64,000 nucleotides of DNA from Bimuria novae-zelandiae CBS 107.79 (Eukaryota > Ascomycota > Dothideomycetes > Pleosporales > Didymosphaeriaceae): NCBI GenBank assembly GCA_010015655.1, contig ML976662.1, positions 1,415,653 through 1,479,652 of the forward strand. Direction: 5' to 3'. Position 1 is the stretch's first letter. Each line of letters opens with the position of its first letter. A model generated the notes under the pieces. The model was not told where the DNA came from. It ran no database searches and was given only the letters and a program-made list of their open reading frames with translations. Shown here piece by piece: positions 35,450-45,230 of this stretch. The position numbers and the translations under genes were made by a program.

Positions 35450-38392
35450 TTTGGTAGGGTACTTAACTATCTACCTAGTACTCTACTAAAGCGTACCTCT
35501 TGTGAACACGTAACTAGGATAAGGAGTTGGTAGGTCTCGATTACTTTCTTAACCTAGTATAGATAGATGGCTAGAACACTAGTGTGCAAGATAGTATACT
35601 TATGTCTTTAAAAATAGGTACTATATATTAGTTATTATAAATAAAGATAAATTAAGATTAGGGCTTGCGCCTATAGCCACGGCACATAACTTTTTATTTA
35701 AGGATAAATTAGCTTTACCTCTCCGCGCAGTCTAGCATAGTAATGTCCTATAGTAGTAGTAAATTAGCCTTACCTTTCTTTAGGGCTTCCTTTTATATTC
35801 TATAAACTACTTCTCTTCTTGCTAAGGATTATCCCACTTCCTACCTATAGTTAAGCCGTGGCTAGAATCCATTCCACCTACCTTAACCAAACGCCCGCTA
35901 TTAAGTGGCATTTAAACATAAAACTTAAATACAGATTAGCACGAGCGCATACGCCTTTACTTATAAACACGTGCTATTAAATCTTAGACGTTTCTTACGG
36001 CCTATTAGAATAATAAAGTAAGCTACTAATATAGCAGGACGTCTAGTCGCTATGCCGCTAAGGTCTGGATCTAATAGGGATTTTACTTACAGGCCTTCTA
36101 AGAACTCCCTCTACATAATTATTAACCCTCTAACTCTATATTTGGCGCCGCGTTGGTCAGCAGTGGATTTAGAATTAAGGTAAAGTAAAGCTAAAACTTA
36201 AACTACGTCCTTAAATAACTTCCTATTAGATATTTACTTTACAAACGCCTATGTGCTAATAGAATTAAGGACGAATATCTATTTAAGTATCCTAGGAAAG
36301 TTTCTTAGGCACAAAAGTAGTTATCTTATCCTCGTAAAGGCAAGAATCTTTCTTTAGCTTAGCTAAGACATGCGCAAAGTATTGTTCTCTACTTTATTAA
36401 TAATATAAACTAACTTTGCATCTATAGGATTAGTAGTTACTAGTATTTTAATGCGCCTAACCGCTTCTATCTTTACTCTACGCATATAATAAAGTATGGC
36501 GGCGACATGTTTAGATGCCCGTGCATAATCTATAATAGACGCGGCAGTATCCTGCCTAGTAGGCCCGCCTTAAAGGCTGTAAGCTTACACTCCAGCGGCA
36601 GCTCTAAGAGTAGATTAAGCTTTTTTAAATATAAGCCGCGAAAGCTCTAAGCAATTGGCGCTTAACGTTTAGACTACTAGTCTACCTATTAATAGTATTA
36701 TTTACCAAAGCGCCTTGCGTAGTCGTGAGTTACCCTAAAGTAGTTAACGCAGACATGTATAGCGCATGTATAAATAAGGAAGGGATGCCTAACGTGTATA
36801 GTAACCTTATTAACAAGCTAAAGCAACACGGTACGCTGGGATAAGGTTATTTAAGAGCCTTTAAGCTCTAATTAGCGTGCTAATTAAGAGCTTATTTCTA
36901 GCTTAATACAGGAGCTATAACACGATCCTTAATAGATTTCTTAAATTAGGGACACAGTCTTCCCTTGTTTAAAACCTACCTTAAGGTATTAAGAGTGGCC
37001 TGAATGAGGAAACCAAGGAGTGTTAACTTTAGGATCTACAAGGGCAAGCGTGACAAGGAGACACTAATACGTAAGAGGCTAGATTAGTAGGATAAGGCCC
37101 TACTAATACCTTAGAAGGTATTAGTAATAATTAGTAGTACGTGGGCAAGTCTCCCGTGCGCGTAAAACTACTTCTAAATCTTAATAATATAGATAAGTCT
37201 ATTTTTAAAGCGGTATATATATATCTAGCCTAAACATACCCGTCCTTTCTTTTTATAGTAAGAAGAGTATATTAGTAATTATACAAAGTAAGAGCGGCAT
37301 GTAATTATATAAAACGCATTTACCTATTATAGCTACTATGTCTTTTGTAGATAAATACTATTTCTAGGGTAAGTGGCCAGAGGCACATATCTTCTACCAC
37401 GGAATCTATATTAAAAGTAAATAAATTATAGTAGGCAATACCGTTCGTATGCTACCTAAAAAGCTAGCGATAAGTCTAGATTAGACGTTCTTATAGTAAG
37501 GTGTATCTAATTATAGCTACGTAATCTTAACAGCGCCTTATTAAATAATAACAATAAAGGACGCCCCTTATAATTTAGAAAGGTAGAGAGACCTATTTTA
37601 CTTATTATTATTTCTTTTACAATAGCGTCTAGTATAGATAAAGCGTCCTGGCTAGCATCCCGGAAAAATTAGGACACTTGGCCTAAAAGTGGAATCTATT
37701 TAGGGGCCATGTACTACTCGGGGAAAGATAGGACGTGGGAAAGATAGGAACTTAACTAGGAATATATCTACGTGGCTAATGCCCTAGCAAGTCCGGTGGC
37801 TATATATTACGTTTAAACGCATTACTATCTAACGCGATAAAGAAATATTAGCGTAGGCTAATGGCCTAATAGCGTAGCTATCGTAGTAATATTATCCAAG
37901 AGGGGGCGTATCTGGCACTTAAGAATAGCTAAGAAGGTATAGGCGGCACGCTAGTAGTTAGGTATAATAGTAAGACTATTATATAGTATAAGTAGCCTCG
38001 ATAGGGCGTTTAATGTTTCGAGGAGAATGCAATATGTACATATACGAATAGGCTCTATAAACCCTACTACTCTTTATTTACGTGGAAAACATAGTAAACC
38101 TCTCTATTTACTTATAAGGCGCTTTTATTTTATGCTGCAGGTTTCTCCCTAATCTAGGACCTTACTATCTAACTATACTTAGGCGGATCCTAGGGTGCCA
38201 GCAACCCCTTTTATAACCTATATAATTATTAATACGTACTAAAACAGCACAGGAAGGAAAATTAGTTATATTTTACTATATAATAGCTTTTCTATTATAA
38301 CTTGCCTTGGCTAGCGTAACCTATTAGGTTTCCCCTCTAAAGCGGGCCGTCTCTTAAGGCATTAAGATAATTAAGCCTACGCTATATATACC
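35450..38392 (+). pseudogene. Right part of element C, two degraded coding stretches of unknown family
   Basis: After the giant frame, plus-strand coding character returns twice. Around 36250-36900 a Lys/Arg/Leu-rich stretch can be read (KVSQAQKQLSYPRKGKNL, FNAPNRFYLYSTHIIKYG, HSSGSSKSRLSFFKYKPRK). Around 37290-37720 another reads SFVDKYYFQGKQPEAHIFYH and GNTVRMLPKKLAISLDQTFL. I recognise neither. The spacer between them contains nothing clear. Confidence 0.35.
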
Positions 38393-38572
38393 CTAACCCA
38401 GGGCTATATAAACATGTAGCCCTACATGTTAATAGGATCCTAGTTTTGTTAGGGATAAAATATCCGCGCTAGGCTAATTCTTCTAACCCAGGGCTGCATA
38501 AACATGTAGCCCTATATGTTAATAGGACCCTGGTTTTGTTAGGGATAGAATATCCGCGCTAGGCCAATTCTT
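38393..38572 (+). repeat. Two 90-bp 5'-end-only units of the helicase array (units 0a, 0b)
   Basis: Units at 38393-38482 and 38483-38572 repeat the first 90 bases of the helicase element (CTAACCCAGGGCTGCATAAA onward, to CAATTCTT) and then restart; the third copy at 38573 continues into the full element. The left border reads CCCTAACCC, one and a half telomere-type repeats. Differences between copies are C/T or G/A transitions. Confidence 0.93.
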
Positions 38573-41500
38573 CTAACCCAGGGCTGCATAAACATGTAGT
38601 CCTACATGTTAATAGGACCCTGGTTTTATTAGGGATAGAATATCCGCGCTAGGCCAATTCTTCTATATATATTTAAGAACGTAGCCTGTATGTTAAAGAT
38701 AGTTAACCCCACATGTTAATAGGTTCCTGTAGTCTAATTAACCCAAAATTTTAGTAACAGATTTAGCACACTAAGTTACACGTCCTAGCTAATTTATAGC
38801 ACTAAATAATATATAGTTATAGGCGTTAGGGTTGCGCGTTAGGGTTAGGGTAAATATAATAAGGCGGCGATCAGACACCGGAGGCAGCTCTAAAATAGAG
38901 ACTAACACGTAGCATAAGTAAAGACGCGTTAAGTCGCGAAGAATTCCACGCGTTAAAAAGGCTATATAGTGCGATAGGGACCTATTATTAGAACCCACCT
39001 GCAGCAGTATTAAGCCCGCTATTATAATAAAGAGTAGCATCGCAAGCGAGTATTTCGAACATTTACCTAAGTATTTATTAGCGATATGCAAAGAGTGCAG
39101 GTATAGGGTTTAGCCTAGCTAGGTAAGTAACTATTTACGGTGGATTTATTAGGGTGTTAGGCGCACGCGAGCGCAGTTAGTAGTAAATAAGCTTAGTAGT
39201 TAGGCTAGTTTACTCTAGTATGCTAATAAGCTAAAGGTGCCTAGTTAGAGCATTAAACCTATTAGCCAGTTACTAGTATACACAGATAGATTAATGTGCC
39301 AATTAGCCCTAGGCCAGTGTTATTAGATTATTTAAAGTTTCCGCATTATAAAGAACTATTGGCGCGATGTTTATAGTTAGTTACTAGTAGGTAGAAGTAG
39401 TTATCTACGTTAATTAGAGAAGCAAAGCATATAGTTACGTAGCGATTAGGGTTAGAGGCGCGTTTATTACTAACAATTGTTAGCCTAGGGCGCCAGTTCG
39501 CAGTATTTCGAGGTCCACTAACCCGAACCCACCCCTAAACCTATGGACGGCGAGGCCGGGTGGGCAAGCGTTGGCAGGAACATGGACAAGACATGAGTTA
39601 ACGTATAGAAGTAGGCTAAGATAATAATCTAGGACAGCGCGCGAGACAAGGTGAACCTATAACTAAAGTAGACTAGGTAGATACCGTATTTAGTAGGTAT
39701 AGAGTAGCCTAAATTATTAGCGAGCGTAGAAGAGCCTAAAGCTAAAGAGAAGCCTATAGCGGCCACTATATAAAAGGCTATAAATGGGTTAGCGTAGTTT
39801 AGCCAGGCGTCTATTATCCACCGCACGGGGATATTCGTGCGATTAGAAGTAATCTAGACGAAAAAGCACTAAACGCGGTTTACGCTATTATAGCCATATA
39901 TAAATAAGAAGGCGGTTAGTAACCATGCCTAGCTATAGAAGCAGATATTAATATTTTTTTAGCAAACGTAGTAAGCGCACGCGTAGAAGAGCCCTATATA
40001 CTAGTTTACCCAATAGTAGCGCGAGGCGTGGGAGGCGTTAGTAAAGGTAGTAAAAGGAGTAGTAGAGGAGGAAGAGGAGGAAGAGGAGAAAGAAATAAAA
40101 AAAATAAGAGATAGAAATAGTAGTGTAAATAAGGTAATAATAAACAACGCAAACAGTGTAGTAGGGGAGATAAAGGAGGCCAAGTAAAAGGTAAAGAAGG
40201 GTAGAATTATGGGCAAGCGCAAAGCGTTATTAAGCATTAAGAAAACGTGTTTAGCGTTTTATATTACATTATTAAGCCAGTCTATTACCCGCAAAGAGTA
40301 CAACAGCCCGTTAGTATGTATATTGGCCGTATTAGGGGTAAAGGAGGACGGGTGGAAGGGCGCCAAATAGTACCCGCCTATTTTATTAGCTATTATTAAG
40401 GTTACCTAGTTTATAGTAGTGTAGTAAGCGTTGGAATTATTAGATACATTCGCAGGAGACAACATAAATAGTAATAGTATATATAAGAGTGATAGGGATA
40501 GCACCCAGCGACAAGACTAACCGAAAGAGTATTTATAGTAGGTCTAGTAAATAATAGACAGGTTTATAGTGCGCGGCAGCCACAGCCCCATATAGTAAAT
40601 ATTAAATTTACGGACGTACGGGCTAAAGATCCATTACAACACGACGTTACGCGACTATATAGAGTGGGTAGAGCAGGACAAGTTATTATACAAGAAGCTA
40701 TAGTTTACTATGGCCCAGTTCCGCAATATAGTGCACGGGTTAAGGAAGGAGAGTTAGTAGTTATTAATAGAGGATTTATTATTTAATAATGGCCCGTTTG
40801 CCGAGCCCGTCCCTAGTATCCCATAGGAGAGTTTACGCGATAATCTAACTAATAAGTAACTAGGGTAGAATTTTTTAAAAGACCAGCGCACCCGCATGCC
40901 CGTAGATAAGAAGTAATCGTTATATAAGTAGATTGGCCAGGACGCCCAAATTAGGGACCAGTTTATAAAGCTAGGCACCCGTTCAGGCGTTAACTAGTAA
41001 GAGGTTAGGTAGTATATAGACTAAGTAGTTATATTTAGGGAGAAGTTAATTACGTTAATACATATTACAGGCGGGTAGCTAGCCAAAAGACCCGAGATTA
41101 TAAGTATCTGGCACAGCAACATAGTTAAAGGGGGCCACCGTAATATATTTATCGAGAACGGCAAGGTAGTATTTATAATAAGATACTATAAAGGGTATGC
41201 CGTTAGCAGTGACGTTAAGATTATTTATTAGTATTTACCACGCGAGGTAGGCGAGTTAGTAGTGTATTATATATGGCTAGTGTTGCCGTTCCAGCAGCGG
41301 ATAGAGGCAATAGTATAAAAGAAGAAGGCAATTTCGTTGCATATATAATTAGCCAACCCTAATAGGCGCAAGTAGACGATAGACTAATTATAAGAGGTAT
41401 TAAAACGCGAGACTAGCGTTAGATTAGGCTAGTTATTAATAATTACCGTGTACCGTAAGATCGCTATTAGTATTAGTCGACGGTTTTTATACGGGTTTAC

Positions 41501-43175
41501 GGCGTTTTAGCTAAAAGAAGGAGATAAAAGTAAGGTATAAAACAAAGAGAACACGAAAGCGTTAGTAGTAAATTTATAGGCCAGGCACACGGTGCATGTG
41601 GCGGGTATAGTATACGCACAAGATATTATAGAGTAGGCTAGGGTAATAGTAGACAAGTAGTAATAGTTTTAGATATCGAGCATAGATTAGCATTAATTTT
41701 TAGGGTTTCCGCTAGATAGTAGTAAGGAGGATAGGTACAGGAAGCAAAAGAGGGCGCCATTTAAGAGTAAGGCAAACGAGGCCAGGATAGATTAATAGGG
41801 AAGGTTAAGAAAGATAGACACCGCTAAGTAGTTATAGAGAATAGTAGATAAGACGGTAACATTTTAAAGCGTGCAGCAAGAGGCGATTAATACTATCGTG
41901 AGTAAAGAAAGCCCTATAGTAGTAGTAATACTAATAAGGGTAAGTAAGAGCATGTTATTTATATTACTAGTATAGGCTAAGTAGGGCGGCACGACTATTA
42001 TCGTCGTCCCGTTAATTACATTACGAGGTAATATAATATAATAGTATAGGAAGCTAGGGATATTATATACAGCGTAAGAGAGCCGGCGCCCGCCTAACGT
42101 AGTCATGGTAGTATTAGTAACGCCTAAGTTAACTATCACGTAGGGGTTTACCATATTCGTAAACCGTTTAAGAGCAACACGATAGTTAGACTAAATTATA
42201 ATTAATAAGTGCTATATTATGTTAAATTAGCGGTACACGTTCCGCAAGTAAATATAGTAGTTAGGCAAGTTAGTGGCCGCGGAGACGTAAATAGTGTTAT
42301 TAATAGCAACGTTGCCGCCTAGCGAAGAGAACAAGTTATTCTAATAAATATATTTTAATCCTAACTAGGTTAAGGTATTCCAAGTAGAGACGGCGCGGAC
42401 AAACGTGGTATACTAGGTAATTAAGGTAGGGAGGGTAGCAAAGAAGCAGGAGGTAGAGGGGATAATATTAGGCGTAGTATAGTAGAAGTTACGCAAGTAC
42501 AGGTAGGGCAAGGTAGTAATATATAGTAATTTAGTGCGTAAGATTAAGGCATTAGCGTAGTAGTTAGGGTGCCATGCGTATTACTACGACGCTATTAACA
42601 AGATAAGCATGTTAAAGGATTTTATATTAGGTAGTAAGCGGGTTATTATAGCTATAAGCGTGTTAGGAATAGGCGTTAACATTTCTAATATCTAGTACAT
42701 CGTCTACATTAATTAGCCGTTTTCCGTGTTGGATTACGCGCAGGAGAGCGGCCAGGTAGGATAAGATAGGGTATAAAGCAAGATAGTTATAATCGTGTAG
42801 GAAGGGTATAGCGAGTAACTAAAGATAAGTAAGAGGAGAAGGAGCATGCGTTAGTATAAGCGTTAGTAGGAGAAGGCAAGACGGCAACGTGCAGGCAGGT
42901 AGTATTGGGTAGGTATTTAGATTATAGAGAAGCAGAGCGGGTAGGGTGTAAAGAGAAGGAAGAGAAATATAATATTTATAAAGAAGGTAAAGAGATAAAA
43001 GAAGAGGAAAGTAAAGAGGGTAGTAATAAGGATAATAATAATAGAGAAGAGATAGACATAGTTAAAGTAAAGAGAAAAACTAAGAGGGAAGCAGTATAGC
43101 GTGCGTTCTAGTAATAAGAGTAGACACGATAGGGTCCGCGATAGAGGTTTATATAAGACTAGTAAGAGGCGTACG
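38573..43175 (+). mobile_element. Subtelomeric RecQ-helicase (TLH-type) element, unit 1, 4.6 kb, 3' truncated
   Basis: Starts CTAACCCAGGGCTG. About 250 bp in (38825-38852) it carries interstitial TTAGGG motifs (GCGTTAGGGTTAGGGT) and then a helicase gene. Its 3' end is cut compared with unit 8 (CGTACG at the break) and joined directly to the CTAACCC start of the next unit. RIP-type mutation is heavy. Confidence 0.88.
39024..43175 (+). pseudogene. TLH-type RecQ helicase, unit 1 copy (broken, 3' truncated)
   Basis: The start codon is mutated (ATA at 39024; unit 2 still has ATG in the same place). An N-terminal Cys/His finger (LLAICKECRY, 39078-39107) resembles the DUF3505/OrsD-type finger; a long middle region includes an acidic tract (EEEEEEEEKEI, about 40068-40096). 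The helicase core at about 41850-42760 has the Walker A region decayed to VSKSMLF, the DEAH-box region as INKCYIML, and motif VI-like DYAQESGQVGQDR. A one-base deletion in a G-run near 42807 shifts the frame before the zinc-binding tail. RecQ-family helicases near chromosome ends are known in Magnaporthe and fission yeast. Confidence 0.82.
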
Positions 43176-43763
43176 CTAACCCAGGGCTATAATTAGAGTT
43201 AGGGCTAAGTCCAGTTTTATAGTTAACTTTATTAGGGATAGAATATCCGCGCTAGGCCAATTCCTATGCGTATATTTTATTACGTAGGCTAAGTCTAGTA
43301 AACACTTACTCGCCAGTCTAGTTAGGTTCCTATAGGCTAATTAACTTAAAATTTAGGCTATAGATTCAGCGCGTTAAGTTACACGTCCTAGCCAATTTAC
43401 AGCGCTAGAAACTATATAGTTATAGGTGTTAGGGTTGCGCGTTAGGGTTAGGGTAAACATAATAAGGCGGCGATTAGACACTAGAGGTGGCTCTAAAATA
43501 GAGGCTAACACGTAGCATAAGTAAAGACGCGTTAAGTTGCGAAGAATTCCACGCGTTAAAAAGGCCATATAGTGTAATAGGGACCTATTATTAGGACCTA
43601 CCTATAGCAGCGTCGAGCCTGCTATTATGGCAAAAAGCAGTATTACAAGCGAGTATTTTAAATATTTACCTAAGCATTTATTAGCGATATGCAAAGAATA
43701 CAGGTACGGGGTTTTACCTAGTTAGGCTAGAAGCCATTTATAGCGTGTTTATAGGCTTAGTAG

Positions 43764-44217
43764 TGTTAGGTTCCATCTAAGATAGCTAATCCTAAATGGG
43801 CTATAGTTGGTTCTCGGGCAAGAGTACTAGGAGGACGGGAGAGAGTCGTAGTAATAGCTTACGCTTATTACTAGAGTGTTGGTATTAAAGGTGTGTACAG
43901 CATAATTAAATTAATAAGGTTGCTTATTCAGATCTAAACGATAGATTAATAAACAAGATTAAACACGAATATTCGGGAGGGATATTCGAGCTCTCTATAT
44001 ACATAACCTTTTCTGCCATCCTGCATCCTTTTACCATCTAACCCTTGGCGGGATAGTGCTGCCATCCGGGATGTTACTACTATCCTATTCTTGGCAGGAT
44101 GGTTCCTCTTGGCAGGATAGTAGGTCACGTGATCTTGGTAGTGTAGTTCTACTAATAGTTACCCCGCAACTGCCCATCGTTAGTCCTTAACACTTATAGG
44201 TCGCTTGGATTTTAACA
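43764..44217. repeat. Solo LTR (454 bp) of a different retroelement family, TSD AGTAG
   Basis: Starts TGTTAGGTTCCATC and ends GGATTTTAACA, flanked by the perfect duplication AGTAG (43759-43763 and 44218-44222). Removing it restores the sequence seen in units 3 and 8 (GGCTTAGTAG then AAGGAAGC). Unlike its surroundings it keeps many CA/TG dinucleotides (CATCCTGCATCC), so it is little affected by RIP. The ends are compatible with a Ty1/copia-type LTR. Confidence 0.88.
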
Positions 44218-44286
44218 AGTAGCAAGGAAGCACAGCTAGTAATAGACAAGCTTAGTAGCTAGGCCGGTTTAATATAGTATACTGGC

Positions 44287-44731
44287 TGTTATGAGGTGCA
44301 CTCGCTTAGTCCAATCCGGGTTAGGGCGGTAAGGTAATGAGGCGTCTCACGGGTTATTCAATGGTACGAGTTAATGCGACAATTAAGCGCGGTTAAATAA
44401 TCTAATCTTATAGTAAATAAGATAACTATTAGTCTATATAGGAGAAGGTACTCGCACAGAAGATATTTTAGTTAACTACAAGGAGCGTATAAAGGAAACC
44501 ATCCTGTATATATATCCTCCTTGTCCTATAGAGTCCCATGGTATCCCATATCCTAATCTTGTGGGATCCCATGGGATTTCCTGGGACGTTACGTGACCCT
44601 GGGTCACGTGGTCCCATAATATCCCATAGTCTTGGCGCCTGGGACAGCCTAGGACATTACGTAAGTCGGAGGTGGGGCCTAGTTGTCGTTATAAGGCCTA
44701 TTATCCCACCATTAACTTCTAGTCCGTAACA
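44287..44731 (-). repeat. Gypsy B 3' LTR (left, 445 bp)
   Basis: TGTTATGAGG to CCGTAACA on the plus strand. Less mutated than its partner at 50820-51264 in the first 100 bases. Contains the GGGTCACGTGG cluster also present in the solo LTR at 280-729. Confidence 0.95.
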
Positions 44732-44844
44732 CTATCCTCCTCCCTCCTCTGCATGTCCTTATGCAGTAGCCAATATCCTCTTAGAGTACCCTCTATTATT
44801 ATTCTATTAGAGATTAAATAAACTCAATTAGTTAGATTACTATA

Positions 44845-45230
44845 GTGTCCTGCAAGTATTACGTAAAGAAGGGCTTAACCTATAAGCTATTGTCTCTTAA
44901 GGCGTAGTGTTATAATTACTATAAAAATGGCGTCGTAAAGTATAAACCGCTAGAACCCGCGGTTCTAAACTTCTCCCGAATTAATTCTAAGGTAAACAGG
45001 CTTAAGCGTTTGGAGGAGGCGACAGCTATTAAAGAAGAGTTAGCTATAGTAGCCCTCTAGACTACTTAAGCGAAAAGGAAGAGATTAATAAAGCAGAAAC
45101 GTTTACTTAAAAAGCGTAAGGAGAAGCTCCTTACTAACTTAATAAAATTCGTTAAGGAGATTAAACGCCTTAAGGGGCTAAAAGAGTTAGGCCGGGATAT
45201 TATATAGCTAGAGGGGGCCTCATGCCTAGT
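44845..45230 (+). pseudogene. Antisense accessory ORF of gypsy B: Cys-rich start plus coiled coil (broken)
   Basis: On the strand opposite to gag-pol, between the 3' LTR/purine tract and the chromodomain end of pol, a frame reads SCKYYVKKGLTYKLLSL, then CYNYYKNGVVKYKPLEPAV, then a long Lys/Glu/Leu coiled coil (NRLKRLEEATAIKEELAI; KRLLKKRKEKLLTNLIKFVK). Several Tyr occupy positions that look like former Cys (TGY to TAY is the RIP change), suggesting two CxxC-type clusters before the coiled coil. No LTR-retrotransposon core function fits it. It corresponds to the antisense ORF of gypsy A at 6500-6940. Stops are TAG/TAA only. Function unknown. Confidence 0.7.

Larger units (their letters stand above)
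27700..35450 (+). pseudogene. Unknown giant ORF of element C (about 1,450 codons), split by a hAT transposon
   Basis: A continuous frame (start codon position mod 3 = 2 before the hAT element, 0 after it) runs from about 27700 to 35450 once the 3368-bp hAT element and one 8-bp target copy are removed; only TAG/TAA/TGA codons from RIP interrupt it. Readable blocks include YYFPSSLGFTQNGIDW and GSTKSLLIIIFFLKLYL before the insertion and LFIHAKNTKLAYIRNKL, FNNQAVENLALDPGYIR, VAFYYKGIKYMFLNKG and AHRHLGQIGTHEQAQK after it. The N-terminal part is basic, then Ser/Thr-rich. I cannot assign it to a family; similar hypothetical proteins may exist as repeats in related fungi. Confidence 0.5.
27300..38392 (+). 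mobile_element. Unidentified large RIP-degraded element C
   Basis: Everything from the break in gypsy B' to the first helicase-array unit, apart from the nested hAT element, reads as one plus-strand, RIP-degraded entity. It carries a reading frame of about 1,450 codons (about 27700-35450) and at least two further degraded coding stretches (36250-36900 and 37290-38390). I recognise no RT, integrase, DDE, helicase, polymerase or tyrosine-recombinase motif. Imperfect direct repeats (about 45 bp at 27483-27528 and 27671-27714) lie near its left side. Termini and target duplication were not found, so calling it mobile is inference from its decay and surroundings. Confidence 0.4.

Noticed and set aside
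38789..39091. A roughly 100-codon minus-strand ORF (MHIANKYLGK...) recurring in almost every helicase unit (also 43374, 51500, 54671, 58436)
   Set aside because: It is antisense to the start of the helicase gene, where the Cys/His finger is on the plus strand. RIP turns plus-strand Gln codons into TAG, which read as Leu codons (CTA) on the minus strand, so antisense frames open artificially.
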